DNA of 64,000 bases, taken from positions 248,001 to 312,000 of the forward strand of contig NZ_LPNR01000112.1 of NCBI RefSeq assembly GCF_019266065.1, in the 5' to 3' direction. Shown here in pieces: positions 30,488-39,211 of this stretch (position 1 is its first letter; every line of letters begins with the position of its first letter). A program made the position numbers and the translations under genes. Under the pieces are notes generated by a model. The model saw only the letters and a program-made list of their open reading frames with translations. It ran no database searches and was not told the origin of the DNA. The stretch comes from Nocardia sp. MH4 (GTDB lineage: Bacteria > Actinomycetota > Actinomycetes > Mycobacteriales > Mycobacteriaceae).

Positions 30488-31528
30488 TCAGGCGTCGGGA
30501 ACGATGACCGCGCGTCCGGTGATATGTCCCGCGTGCAGGCGCTCATAGGCCAGCGGGGCTTCATCGAGGGTGAAGGTCTCCACGTGGACCGACACCTCGC
30601 CACGGCGGGCGATCTCGAGGACTTCGATGAGTTCGGTGCGGGTGCCCCAATACGGTGAGCGCACGGTCGTCTCGTAGGGCGGGGAGCCGAAGCCGACGGC
30701 GACCGTACCGCCCCCGAGCCCGACGACGGCGATGTCGGCGGCGATGCCCGCCGCGGCGGCGGCGGTGGCGGTCGTGGCCGGCGCCCCGACGAAGTCGAGG
30801 ACGACCTGGGCGCCTTCGCCGTCGGTGAGGGCGCGGATCTTCTCGGCGGCCGAGGCGTCGGACAGGACGGTGTCGTGGGCGCCGACCCGGCGGGCGAGGT
30901 CGAGCCGGTCCTCGGAGACATCGAGGGCGATGACGCGGGTGGCGGTCATGGCCCGCAGTAGCTGGATGGCGACGTGGCCGAGGCCGCCGGCGCCGATGAC
31001 GACGGTGGTGCTGCCGGGCACGAGCTTGGGCAGCGACAACGTGATCGCGTGGTAGGGGGTGAGTCCGGCGTCGGTGAGCGAGACGTTCTGGACGGGATCG
31101 AGCTCGCCCATCGGCACGAGGTGGCGGGCGTCGTCGATGATCAGGTACTCGGCCATCGCGCCGGGGGCCCCGAGGCCGGGCGGGAAGATGCCGAGTTCCG
31201 CGGCGCGCAGGCAGTAGTTCTCGGCGCCGCGGGTGCACATGCGGCACCGTCCGCATCCCCACGGCCCGTACACCGCCATCATGGCGCCGATCTCGACACC
31301 TTCCACGCCGGCGCCGACCGCGGCGACGGTGCCCGCGCCTTCGTGGCCGAGGGTCAGTGGCAGCGGGAAGCCGAGGTGGTCGGCGGGCAGGCTCATGACG
31401 GCGATGTCGGAGTGGCACACCCCGGCGGCGGCGACTTTCAGCAGGATCTGGCCTGGCCCGGGTTCGGGGTCGGGCACGGTGACGACTTCGGGGGCTGCGC
31501 CCGGGGTTCGGTACTGCACGGCTCGCAC
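30488..31528 (-). CDS. Zinc-dependent alcohol dehydrogenase (MDR superfamily)
   Basis: A 346-aa medium-chain dehydrogenase/reductase. Catalytic zinc ligands are expected from GVCHSD and GHEGAG; the structural zinc Cys set is CGRCRMCTRGAENYC. The Rossmann motif is VIGAGGLGHVAIQ, and the Asp of VIALDVSEDR suggests NAD over NADP. Its closest general type is the AdhP/AdhA alcohol dehydrogenases; the physiological alcohol cannot be named. It is divergent from the glucose-dehydrogenase-like gene, with about 210 bp between them. Confidence 0.9.
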   Translation of the reverse strand: MRAVQYRTPGAAPEVVTVPDPEPGPGQILLKVAAAGVCHSDIAVMSLPADHLGFPLPLTLGHEGAGTVAAVGAGVEGVEIGAMMAVYGPWGCGRCRMCTRGAENYCLRAAELGIFPPGLGAPGAMAEYLIIDDARHLVPMGELDPVQNVSLTDAGLTPYHAITLSLPKLVPGSTTVVIGAGGLGHVAIQLLRAMTATRVIALDVSEDRLDLARRVGAHDTVLSDASAAEKIRALTDGEGAQVVLDFVGAPATTATAAAAAGIAADIAVVGLGGGTVAVGFGSPPYETTVRSPYWGTRTELIEVLEIARRGEVSVHVETFTLDEAPLAYERLHAGHITGRAVIVPDA

Positions 31529-31741
31529 GGTGACCTCCCACGTCGACGGGGCTGCTCTCGTCGATCGTCGCAGCAGGTCCGGGGAGATTGCAAGCGATTC
31601 ACGATCATCGCGCTACTGCGGGAGATGAACCGCTTCCCGTACCGTTGGCGCAGGTAGTGCGTATTCTCCGCGGGTTCGCGAACGAGTTGCTCGTGCAAGT
31701 TTGTCGACAGCATCGCCCGGTGCGGCGGAAGGGAAAGCGAC

Positions 31742-32791
31742 ATGCGTGCTTTGACCGTTGTTCCAGATCAGCCCGGTTCGCTGAGCGTGCAGGATGTGCC
31801 GGATCCGGTGGCCGGGCCGAACGAGTTGCTGGTGGACGGGGTTTCGCTGGGCATCTGCGGCACCGATCGCGAAATCGCGTCGGGAGTGTACGGATGGGCG
31901 CCGCCGGGTCGGGAACGGCTGATCCTCGGACACGAGTCGCTGGGCAAGGTACGGACCGCGCCGGCCGGAAGTGATTTCGCGCCGGGCGATCTCGTCGTCG
32001 GGATCGTGCGCAGGCCGGACCCGCAACCGTGCGGGGCGTGTGCGCGTGGGGAATTCGACATGTGCCGCAACGGCCAGTACGTGGAACGCGGGATCAAGCA
32101 GATCGACGGGTACGGCTCCACCGCGTGGGTCGTCGACGCCGACTACACGGTGAAGCTGGATCCGTCGCTGGCCGAGGTCGGGGTGCTGATGGAGCCGACG
32201 ACGGTGGTGGCCAAGGCGTGGGATCAGATCGAGCGGATCAACAACCGGGCCTGGTTCGAACCGAAGACGGTGATGGTCACCGGCGCGGGGCCGATCGGCC
32301 TGTTGGCGGCGATGCTCGGCGCGCAGCGGGGGCTGGATGTGCATGTGCTCGACCGATCGACCGACGGGCCGAAACCCGGTCTGGTGGCCGATCTCGGGGG
32401 CACGTTCCATACCGGGCCCGCCGGGGAGGTCGCCGAGAAGATCAATCCGGACGTGGTGATCGAGGCGACGGGCGCGGCGGCGGTCACTTTGCAGTTGATG
32501 CAGCTCAACACTCCGGGCTCGATCGTCTGCCTGACCGGGGTGACGGCGGCGGGCAAGGATTCCCCGGTCGACGTGGGTGCGCTCAACCGCAATATCGTGC
32601 TCGACAACGCCGTCGTGTTCGGTTCGGTCAACGCCAACCGGCACCACTACCAGCTGGCCGCGGAGTCGCTGGCGAAGGCCGATCCGGCGTGGCTGGCCCG
32701 GTTGATCACCCGGCGGCTGCCGTTGGAGCGCGCGCTCGAGGCGTTCGATCCGGGTGATCACACCGATATCAAGGTCGTCATCGACCTGTAG
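31742..32791 (+). CDS. Glucose 1-dehydrogenase-like MDR enzyme
   Basis: A 349-aa zinc dehydrogenase of the glucose/aldose dehydrogenase branch, which oxidises sugars at C1 with NAD(P). Diagnostic stretches are GICGTDREI, GHESLGKV, the PQPCGACARGEFDMC cluster followed by ERGIKQIDGYG, EPTTVVAKAW, and the nucleotide motif VTGAGPIGLLAA. A GGAAGGG lies upstream of the ATG. No other sugar genes are nearby, so the true substrate is open. Confidence 0.85.
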   Translation: MRALTVVPDQPGSLSVQDVPDPVAGPNELLVDGVSLGICGTDREIASGVYGWAPPGRERLILGHESLGKVRTAPAGSDFAPGDLVVGIVRRPDPQPCGACARGEFDMCRNGQYVERGIKQIDGYGSTAWVVDADYTVKLDPSLAEVGVLMEPTTVVAKAWDQIERINNRAWFEPKTVMVTGAGPIGLLAAMLGAQRGLDVHVLDRSTDGPKPGLVADLGGTFHTGPAGEVAEKINPDVVIEATGAAAVTLQLMQLNTPGSIVCLTGVTAAGKDSPVDVGALNRNIVLDNAVVFGSVNANRHHYQLAAESLAKADPAWLARLITRRLPLERALEAFDPGDHTDIKVVIDL

Positions 32792-32795
32792 TCCG

Positions 32796-33509
32796 TCAGA
32801 TCGCGCAGCCGTCCGGGCCGCAGGTGTCGCCGTCGGCGTCGGTGGCCGGCACCAGCGGTGCCGGACGGTCGTTCCAAGCGGTGGTCAGGGCCTGGGTGAA
32901 GACCTCGGTGGGCTGGGCGCCGGAGACGGCGTACTTGTTGTCGAAGACGAAGAACGGCACGCCGGTGGCGCCGAGCTGGGCGGCTTCGCGTTCGTCTTGG
33001 CGGACGGCGTCGGCGTAGGCCCGCGGGTCGGCCAGGACCTCGCGCACGGCCGTCTCGGCGAGGCCGGCGCGGACCGCAAGGGTGACGAGGCGCTCGGTGT
33101 CGGCGAAGACCGGCTCGGCTTCGGCGAAGTTGGCGGCGTACAGGGCGTCGAGCAGCGCGTCCTGCTTGCCCTGGTCGAGGGCGAAGTGCAGCAGCCGGTG
33201 CATGTCGAAGCTGTTGCCGTAGTCGCGACCGGAGGTCTGGTAGGGCAGGCCGAGCTGGGCGGCCTGGGCGCCGATGTTGCGCTCGTTGGCGGCGGCCTGG
33301 TCGACGCTGATGCCGTACTTGGCGGCGATGCGCGGGATCACCGGTCCGGTCTCGTCGGCGGGCAGGGCAGGATCGAGTTCGAAGGACCGGTGCACGACCT
33401 CGACGTCGTCGCGATGGTCGAACTCGGCCAGCGCCTGCTCGAAGCGCGCCTTCCCGAGGTAGCAGAACGGGCAGTTGATGTCGGTCCAGATCTCTACTCT
33501 GGTGGTCAA
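32796..33509 (-). CDS. FrnE/DsbA-family thiol oxidoreductase
   Basis: A 237-aa thioredoxin-fold protein with the active-site CPFC in WTDINCPFCYLG near the N-terminus and the cis-Pro loop GATGVPFFVF late in the chain, as in the FrnE and 2-hydroxychromene-isomerase-like DsbA group. The TTG at 33509 is the start: GGAGGAGG lies 5 nt upstream. It ends in CGPDGCAI, a further Cys pair. No signal peptide, so it is cytoplasmic; a redox or polyketide-type isomerase role is possible. Convergent with the glucose-dehydrogenase-like gene (4 nt apart). Confidence 0.88.
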   Translation of the reverse strand: MTTRVEIWTDINCPFCYLGKARFEQALAEFDHRDDVEVVHRSFELDPALPADETGPVIPRIAAKYGISVDQAAANERNIGAQAAQLGLPYQTSGRDYGNSFDMHRLLHFALDQGKQDALLDALYAANFAEAEPVFADTERLVTLAVRAGLAETAVREVLADPRAYADAVRQDEREAAQLGATGVPFFVFDNKYAVSGAQPTEVFTQALTTAWNDRPAPLVPATDADGDTCGPDGCAI

Positions 33510-33706
33510 GCGGGCCTCCTCCGGCACACGAAATCCGGCGGCGATCCGCCGAAAATATCTGGACAGGCGTTCAAATTCTCGGGGTGCAACGTCGGCGACG
33601 AAGCCGCTATTCCCTGGCGCGTCCGGGCACGACAGGACGAGCACGAAGGACATCGATGGGGTTCGAACAGCGGAGGGGGTGGGTGCAGGTGCCCGAAGGA
33701 TTGACG

Positions 33707-34411
33707 ATGCCGCGCGCGCTGGCAGGACTGTGGGCCGTGCGGCACGCCCAGAGCGTGGCCAACGCCTGGTACGCCGACCCGGCGACCGAATTGCGTCCGA
33801 TGCGCGGCACCGACGCCGAAGTCGAGCTGACCGAGCTGGGGCACTGGCAGGCGCAGTGCCTGGGCGAGTGGCTGGCCGGTCTGGCCGGTGTGCAGCGGCC
33901 CGACCTGGTGGTCTGCTCCCCCTATCTGCGGACCCGGCTCACCTGGGCGGTGATGGCCGAGGCCGCCGTCACCCGCAATCGGCATCTGCGCCCCATCCGC
34001 ACCCTGGTCGACGAGCGGCTGCGCGATCGCGAGATGGGGGTGTTCGAACTGCATCCGCACAAGGCGATCCGGCGCCGCTCCCCCGAGGAAGCGGCCCGGC
34101 GCGCCCGCGTCGGCAACTGGGTCTACCGGCCGCCCGGTGGCGAGTCGCTGGCCGATGTCGCCCTGCGGGTGCGCAGTTTTCTCGACGAGCTGGACGTGGT
34201 CGCGGCGGGTGAGCAGGTGCTGGTGGTCACCCACGACGCGGTGGTGATGTCGATGCGCTACATCCTCGAGGGCATGGGTACCCCGGTGCCGGACACCCTC
34301 GAGCCGGTCCCGAACGCGTCGGTGTCGCAGTGGCGCCGGGAGGGCACTCGGCTGAGCCTGCGGGTGTGGGGCGAGGTCGCCCATCTCGGGGGTGCCGAGC
34401 AGGTCGGCTGA
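33707..34411 (+). CDS. Histidine phosphatase family protein
   Basis: A 234-aa phosphoglycerate-mutase-like phosphatase. The catalytic motif appears as VRHAQS (RHA instead of the usual RHG), with the acid part in RLRDREMG and the second His in VTHDAV. The ATG at 33707 has GAAGGA 6 nt upstream and puts RHA at the usual distance from the N-terminus; ATG 33656, also with GAAGGA, would add 17 residues. The substrate is unknown. It lies just upstream of the antiporter gene on the same strand (48 nt), so they may be co-transcribed. Confidence 0.87.
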   Translation: MPRALAGLWAVRHAQSVANAWYADPATELRPMRGTDAEVELTELGHWQAQCLGEWLAGLAGVQRPDLVVCSPYLRTRLTWAVMAEAAVTRNRHLRPIRTLVDERLRDREMGVFELHPHKAIRRRSPEEAARRARVGNWVYRPPGGESLADVALRVRSFLDELDVVAAGEQVLVVTHDAVVMSMRYILEGMGTPVPDTLEPVPNASVSQWRREGTRLSLRVWGEVAHLGGAEQVG

Positions 34412-34459
34412 GTCCGGCCGTGGCGCCGCGGCCGTCGCCGGTGTGGCCGCGATGGAAGA

Positions 34460-36325
34460 ATGCTGGTCGTGCATGTGGCGATCGGTCTGGTAGTACTCGT
34501 CGGCTCGGCGACCGCGCTCGCGGCGCTGGCGCGGCGGTTCGGGGTGTCCGAACCCCTCGTGCTGACGGTCGCCGGCGTCGCCGCGTCCTATCTGCCGATG
34601 GTGCCGCAGGTGCATCTCGAGCCCGAGGTGGTGCTGCTGGGGCTGCTGCCGCCGCTGCTCTACACCGCGGCGCTGCGGACTTCGCTGGTCGACTTCAAGG
34701 ACAATTTGCGCACCATCGCATCGCTGTCGGTCGGGTTGGTGCTGTTCAGTACGTTCGCGGTGGCGCTGGTGGCCTGGTGGCTGCTGCCGATCCCGTTCGC
34801 GGCCGCGGTCGCGCTCGGCGCGGTGGTCGCGCCCCCGGACGCCGTGGCCGCCACGGCGATCGCCCGCCGCACCGGCATGCCGCGCAGCATCGTGACCGTC
34901 CTCGAGGACGAATCGCTGTTCAACGACGCGACGGCGCTGGTGTCGCTGCGCAGCGCGATCGCCGCGATGGCGGGCGCGGTGACGGTGTGGCAGATCGGCG
35001 GGGACTTCCTGCTCGCCGCCGTCGGTGGCGGTGTGGTCGGCGGGATCGTCGCGGCGGCACTGGTGCTGCTGCGCAAGCGGATCACGGACCCCGTACTCGA
35101 CACCTCGGTGTCGCTGCTCGCGCCGTTCGTGGCGTATCTGCCCGCCGAACACTTCCACGCCTCGGGCGTGATCGCGGTGGTGACGTGCGGGATGATCCTC
35201 GGCCACGGCGCGCAACGCTGGCAGGGCGCGGCCTCGCGCGTCGCCGAGTCGACGAATTGGCGGACCATCCAGTTCATCCTGGAGAGCGCGGTCTTCCTGA
35301 TCATCGGCCTGCAGGTGCGCTGGATCGTCGAGGCTGCCTGGCACAGCGGTCTCGACCGTCGCACGCTGCTGATCGCGGCGGTGGCGGTGCTGGCCGCGGT
35401 GATGCTGGCTCGTCCGCTCTGGGTGTTCACGCCGGTGCTGGTGGCGCGGTTGTTCGGGCGCGCGACCGAGCCGCTGAGCCACGCCGCGGTGGTGTCCTGG
35501 GCGGGCATGCGCGGGGTGGTGACCCTGGCCGCGGTGCTGCTGCTGCCCGAATCGACCCCGCAGCTGCCGGTGCTGGAACTGCTGGCGCTGGTGGTCGTGG
35601 GCGGCACTCTGCTGGTGCAGGGCACATCCCTGCCGTGGCTGGTGCGCCTGCTGCGGCTGCGGGGGCCCAGCCGCGCCGAGGACGCGCTCGCCAAAGCCGA
35701 TCTGCTGCAACAGGCGTCGAGTGCGGGGCTGGCCGAGCTGGACAAGCGGATCGGCCCGAACACCCCGGAACCGGTGATCGAATCGCTGCGGCAGCGGCTG
35801 ATCTGGCGCACCAACGCGGCGTGGGAACGTCTGGGCAGGCCCGAGGCCGAACTGGTGACGCCCACGGCGGAGTACCGGCGGCTACGGCTGGCGATGCTGG
35901 CCGCCGAACGCGACGCGGTGCTGGCCGTCCGCGACGCCGGTTCGGTGGATTACGAAGTGCTGCAGCATGTTCTCGCGCGCCTGGATCTCGAGGAATCGAT
36001 GATCGACCGCTTCGACGAGGCCGACGAGGAGCCGGGCACCGAACCGCTGTCCGGGGCCGCGCCCGCCGACGGCTGTACCCATCTCGAACACGCGCCGCTG
36101 CTGCGGGAGCCGGTCGGTGACCTGGTGTGCCGGGAGTGCGTCGCCGAAGGTCTGCGCTGGGTGCATCTGCGGATGTGCACCGACTGCGGCAACATCGCCT
36201 GCTGCGAGTCGTCGCTGGGCAACCACGCGAGCGCGCATTTCCAGTCCTCGGCGCATCCGGTGATGCGCAGCGTCGAGCCCGGCGAGGTGTGGCGCTGGTG
36301 CTACGTCGACGAGTTGCTCGGCTGA
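34460..36325 (+). CDS. CPA1 Na+/H+ antiporter fused to a UBP zinc finger
   Basis: A 621-aa protein. Residues 1-405 form about 12 membrane helices of a NhaP-type cation/proton antiporter, with PPDAVAATAIARR and EDESLFNDATALV carrying the ion-site Asp residues. A charged cytoplasmic helical stretch follows (about 410-530). The last 80 residues are a zinc finger of the UBP (ubiquitin-protease) type: CTHLEH, CREC, GLRWVHLRMCTDCGNIACC in two parts (GLRWVHLRMC / TDCGNIACC) and NHASAHFQSSAHPV. In eukaryotes this finger binds ubiquitin tails; here its ligand is unknown, possibly a regulator of transport. The 3' end overlaps the convergent TetR gene by 25 bp. Confidence 0.88.
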   Translation: MLVVHVAIGLVVLVGSATALAALARRFGVSEPLVLTVAGVAASYLPMVPQVHLEPEVVLLGLLPPLLYTAALRTSLVDFKDNLRTIASLSVGLVLFSTFAVALVAWWLLPIPFAAAVALGAVVAPPDAVAATAIARRTGMPRSIVTVLEDESLFNDATALVSLRSAIAAMAGAVTVWQIGGDFLLAAVGGGVVGGIVAAALVLLRKRITDPVLDTSVSLLAPFVAYLPAEHFHASGVIAVVTCGMILGHGAQRWQGAASRVAESTNWRTIQFILESAVFLIIGLQVRWIVEAAWHSGLDRRTLLIAAVAVLAAVMLARPLWVFTPVLVARLFGRATEPLSHAAVVSWAGMRGVVTLAAVLLLPESTPQLPVLELLALVVVGGTLLVQGTSLPWLVRLLRLRGPSRAEDALAKADLLQQASSAGLAELDKRIGPNTPEPVIESLRQRLIWRTNAAWERLGRPEAELVTPTAEYRRLRLAMLAAERDAVLAVRDAGSVDYEVLQHVLARLDLEESMIDRFDEADEEPGTEPLSGAAPADGCTHLEHAPLLREPVGDLVCRECVAEGLRWVHLRMCTDCGNIACCESSLGNHASAHFQSSAHPVMRSVEPGEVWRWCYVDELLG

Positions 36326-36867
36326 GGCCGGTGCGAGTAGATCAGCCGCGCGTACTCGGCGAGCAGCTGGTCGAGTTCGGTGGGTTCGCCGGTGGCGGCG
36401 AGTTGCTGGTAGCCGATCAGCATCGCCATGCCGAATTCGGTGACCACCGTGGCGGTGGCCGGGTCGCCGACGACACTGTCGATCACGCGATGCACGGTGC
36501 GGCGGCGGGATTCGTCGACGCGCTTGACCGTCACGTGGACCGACTCGTCGTTGGCCGCCCAGGCGCGCAGCGCCGCCTCGGCGCCGTGTTCGAGGCCGCC
36601 GGCCAGCGCCGACATGGCGCGCACATCGGCGTCGGGATCGCCGTGGCCGACATCGAGCGCGCGTAGCTCGATCATCTGCCGGTTCTCCCAGTGCTCGAGC
36701 AGGGTGTCGACGAATCCCTGCCACGATCCGAAGTGGTGGTAGAACGAGCCGCTGGTGACACCGAGGCGACGGCACAGCACACCGATGTTGAGACCTTTGA
36801 AGCCGAACTCGGCGAGCACCGCCACGGCGGTGTCGAAGTACTGCTCCTTGGTGACGACTCGGGACAT
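36301..36867 (-). CDS. TetR-family regulator
   Basis: A 188-aa repressor whose N-terminal HTH reads FGFKGLNIGVLCRRLGVTSG followed by SFYHHFGSWQGFVD, with an all-helical ligand domain. The ATG at 36867 is followed by SRVVTKEQYFD. Its target is uncertain: upstream lie an inverted repeat CTGTTCG/CGAACAG (36880/36908) and a palindrome flanked by direct repeats (36923-36951). It converges with and overlaps the antiporter gene, and is divergent from a second TetR gene 214 bp away. Confidence 0.88.
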   Translation of the reverse strand: MSRVVTKEQYFDTAVAVLAEFGFKGLNIGVLCRRLGVTSGSFYHHFGSWQGFVDTLLEHWENRQMIELRALDVGHGDPDADVRAMSALAGGLEHGAEAALRAWAANDESVHVTVKRVDESRRRTVHRVIDSVVGDPATATVVTEFGMAMLIGYQQLAATGEPTELDQLLAEYARLIYSHRPQPSNSST

Positions 36868-36922
36868 CGCGATGCCGATCTGTTCGTGCGGACAGGACCG
36901 AAGAATGCGAACAGTACCCGAT

Positions 36923-36951
36923 CGTAACGAGGGCTCGCGCGAGCGTAACGA
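36923..36951. promoter_or_regulatory. Palindrome flanked by direct repeats between two TetR genes
   Basis: CGTAACGA occurs at 36923-36930 and 36944-36951, 21 bp apart (two helix turns), enclosing the perfect palindrome GCTCGCGCGAGC at 36933-36944. Candidate operator for one of the flanking TetR proteins. Confidence 0.45.
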
Positions 36952-37051
36952 AGTCTATGCTGTGGCGGAATCATCGAAAATGAGATCGAAATATCAAGCG
37001 CTGGAACAAAATCCGTGCACTACCAGGTGACAAGTGCACCCGAATGGAATA

Positions 37052-37069
37052 ACAGAGCAGACGCTCTGT
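37052..37069. promoter_or_regulatory. TetR operator upstream of 37082 gene
   Basis: Perfect 7-4-7 palindrome ACAGAGC-AGAC-GCTCTGT. A -10 like TAAACT (37069-37074) follows directly, 7 nt before the ATG, which points to a leaderless transcript repressed by its own product. Confidence 0.65.
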
Positions 37070-37081
37070 AAACTATTGTTC

Positions 37082-37690
37082 ATGCCGAGACCGCGAACTC
37101 ACGACCCGGAGACCGTGCTGGACGCCGCCGAGAACCTCGCCGCGCGCGCCGGTTCCGCCGCGGTGACCGTGCGCGCCGTCGCCGCCGCGACCGGTGTGTC
37201 CAACGGCGCGCTGTACCACACCTTCGGTTCTCGCCAGGAAGTGCTGGCGCGCACCTGGTTACGCGCCGCTCGCCGCTTCCTGGCGCTGCAGACCACCGAC
37301 ATCGACCGCGCCGTCGCGGCCACCGACCCGGGCGCGCGGATCGACGCGGTCGTCGACGCCGCCGAGACACCGGCCCGCCTGGCCGACGTCCACCCCGACT
37401 CGGCCCGGCTGCTGCTGCTCGTCGATCGGGCCGAACTCCTCGACGGCGACCTGCCCGCCGAACTGGCCCGCGAGATCGCCGACACCGAGAAGGCGCTGCT
37501 GACCGCGCTGTCACGGGTCGCGCGAGCACTGTGGGGCCGCGCCGACCGGCGCGGCGTCGCCACCGTCACCACCTGCCTGGTCGACCTGCCGACCGCGCTG
37601 CTGCTGCGGCGTGACCGGCTCACCGATCCCGTGGCCCGCAGACACCTGCGCGCCGCTGTCCGTGCCGTGCTCGAACTCGGCCCCCGCTGA
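37082..37690 (+). CDS. TetR-family regulator
   Basis: A 202-aa regulator with HTH AVTVRAVAAATGVSNGALYH and the continuation TFGSRQEVLARTW. The ATG at 37082 (MPRPRTHD) is preferred over the open frame to 37034: an operator-like palindrome and a -10 element lie immediately upstream. It is followed 14 nt later by an enoyl-CoA isomerase-like gene, which it likely controls together with itself. An acyl-CoA-type inducer is plausible but not shown. Confidence 0.88.
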   Translation: MPRPRTHDPETVLDAAENLAARAGSAAVTVRAVAAATGVSNGALYHTFGSRQEVLARTWLRAARRFLALQTTDIDRAVAATDPGARIDAVVDAAETPARLADVHPDSARLLLLVDRAELLDGDLPAELAREIADTEKALLTALSRVARALWGRADRRGVATVTTCLVDLPTALLLRRDRLTDPVARRHLRAAVRAVLELGPR

Positions 37691-37704
37691 AAGGAACCCC
37701 CTCC

Positions 37705-38361
37705 ATGCCCACCCTGCGCCACCACGACGCGATCGCGATCCTCGACCTCGGCGACGGGGAGAACCGCTTCTCCCCCGACTTCATCACCGAGGTCCACGCC
37801 CATCTCGACACTGTCGTCACCGAGGGCGCCGCGGCGCTGGTGACCACCGCGACCGGCAAGATCTACTCCAACGGGCTTGACCTGGACTGGTTGTCGGCCA
37901 ACGGCGATCGCGCCGCCGAATACGTCGAAGCCGTGCACACCCTGTTCGGCCGGATGCTCACCCTGCCGATGCCGACCGCCGCCGCCATCGGCGGCCATGC
38001 CTTCGGGGCGGGTGCCATGCTCGCCGTCGCCCACGACTACCGCGTCATGCGCGCCGATCGCGGCTTCTTCTGCTTCCCCGAGGCCGACATCCGCATCCCG
38101 TTCACCAACGGCATGGCCGCGCTGATCCAGGCCAAGGTCCCGCCCAGGACCGCGATCGCCGCCATGACCACCGGGCGCCGCTTCGGCGGCACCGACGCGC
38201 TGGCCTACGACCTGGTCGACGCGGCCGTCGGTGAGCACGAGGTCCTCGACACCGCCCTGGCGACCGTCGCCCCGTTCGGCGGCAAGGACCAGCCGACGCT
38301 GACCGCGATCAAATCGGTGATGTTCGCCGGCGTGCTGGACGCGTTGCGCGGCAAGGACTGA
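37705..38361 (+). CDS. Enoyl-CoA hydratase/isomerase family protein
   Basis: A 218-aa crotonase-fold protein, shorter than typical enoyl-CoA hydratases (about 260 aa) and closer to Delta3,Delta2-enoyl-CoA isomerases. The oxyanion-hole segments are YSNGLDLDWL and AIGGHAFGAGAMLAVAHDYRVM; a candidate catalytic acid lies in FPEADIRIPF. It would shift or hydrate double bonds of unsaturated acyl-CoAs. AAAGGAA precedes the ATG, and the gene sits 14 nt after a TetR gene, probably in one operon. Confidence 0.85.
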   Translation: MPTLRHHDAIAILDLGDGENRFSPDFITEVHAHLDTVVTEGAAALVTTATGKIYSNGLDLDWLSANGDRAAEYVEAVHTLFGRMLTLPMPTAAAIGGHAFGAGAMLAVAHDYRVMRADRGFFCFPEADIRIPFTNGMAALIQAKVPPRTAIAAMTTGRRFGGTDALAYDLVDAAVGEHEVLDTALATVAPFGGKDQPTLTAIKSVMFAGVLDALRGKD

Positions 38362-38367
38362 CGCGGT

Positions 38368-39210
38368 TCACGGCAGCCGGGGGCCCTTGCCCAGATAGAC
38401 GTCACCGCGATCGTCGCTGGCCCAGCCGCCCCCGGTGTAGTCGCCGAGCACGAAACACGCGTCGCAGAACTGCTTGCCGAACACCGTCAGGTAGATGCTG
38501 CGGTAGGAGCTGATCGCCCGCATCTTCACCGACTTGTAGGCGGCCTGCGCGCTGGGCTGGGCTTCCAGGAACGCGTACCGGCGGAAGTCGGCGACCGGCT
38601 CGGTGGAGAACCGCACCAACCCCAGCCTGCTGAGATTGCCCAGATAGTGGTGATCGCGTTCGGGCAGCGCGCACCCGGCCATGGAGGCGATCATGTTGAT
38701 GCCGTCGGCCAGGCGCTGCGAGCCGATCCCGAACGGCGCCTTGGTGCGGATGTCGATCGCCGGTTGCGGACCGGCGACGGCCAGGAACCGCAGGATGCGG
38801 GCTTCGTCGGGGGTCAGGTCGTGCAGGATCGGCACGAACGAGGGATGCAGGTCGCGGGGCTGCTGCGCCGAATCCCAGCCCTCGGTGATCATCGCGTCGC
38901 CCATGGCCTTGAGATCCTCGGCGCCGACACCGGATTCGACGTGCCCGTACACGCCGGCGGCGGTGCTGGTGAGACCGAGCGCGCTCAGCGCGATCTTGCG
39001 CAGCGAGTCGATCCGTTCGTCGATGATCTGCGACATCGGCTCGCCGGCACGGATGTCGTCGGCGAGATCGGTGGCGGTGTGCAGCGCTCCCCTGGTGACC
39101 GCGCCGACGATGTGGCGCAACGACAGTCCCGCGATGCGCGCCAACCCGACCAGGTCGGTGGGGATCCCGGGCTCGGGCGTCGGTTCGGGGAGGTTCTCGC
39201 GCTCGTCCAT
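38368..39210 (-). CDS. Abi-alpha family protein (DUF4393)
   Basis: A 280-aa soluble protein. The C-terminal half (about residues 125-265) matches the Abi-alpha/DUF4393 pattern: LTPDEARILRFLAVAGPQP, GCALPERDHHYLGNLSRLGL, and a late ISSYRSIYLTVFGKQFCDAC. The first 100 residues are helical and contain SQIIDERIDSLRKIALSALGL. The family name derives from abortive-infection proteins, but molecular function is not established for most members. Its ATG follows the DUF445 stop codon after one nucleotide, so translation is coupled and the two products probably work together. Confidence 0.8.
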   Translation of the reverse strand: MDERENLPEPTPEPGIPTDLVGLARIAGLSLRHIVGAVTRGALHTATDLADDIRAGEPMSQIIDERIDSLRKIALSALGLTSTAAGVYGHVESGVGAEDLKAMGDAMITEGWDSAQQPRDLHPSFVPILHDLTPDEARILRFLAVAGPQPAIDIRTKAPFGIGSQRLADGINMIASMAGCALPERDHHYLGNLSRLGLVRFSTEPVADFRRYAFLEAQPSAQAAYKSVKMRAISSYRSIYLTVFGKQFCDACFVLGDYTGGGWASDDRGDVYLGKGPRLP

Positions 39211-39211
39211 C

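Noticed and set aside
33506..35710. Minus-strand 734-codon frame antisense to phosphatase and antiporter
   Set aside because: Gln/His/Arg-rich shadow; the sense strand encodes clear protein families.
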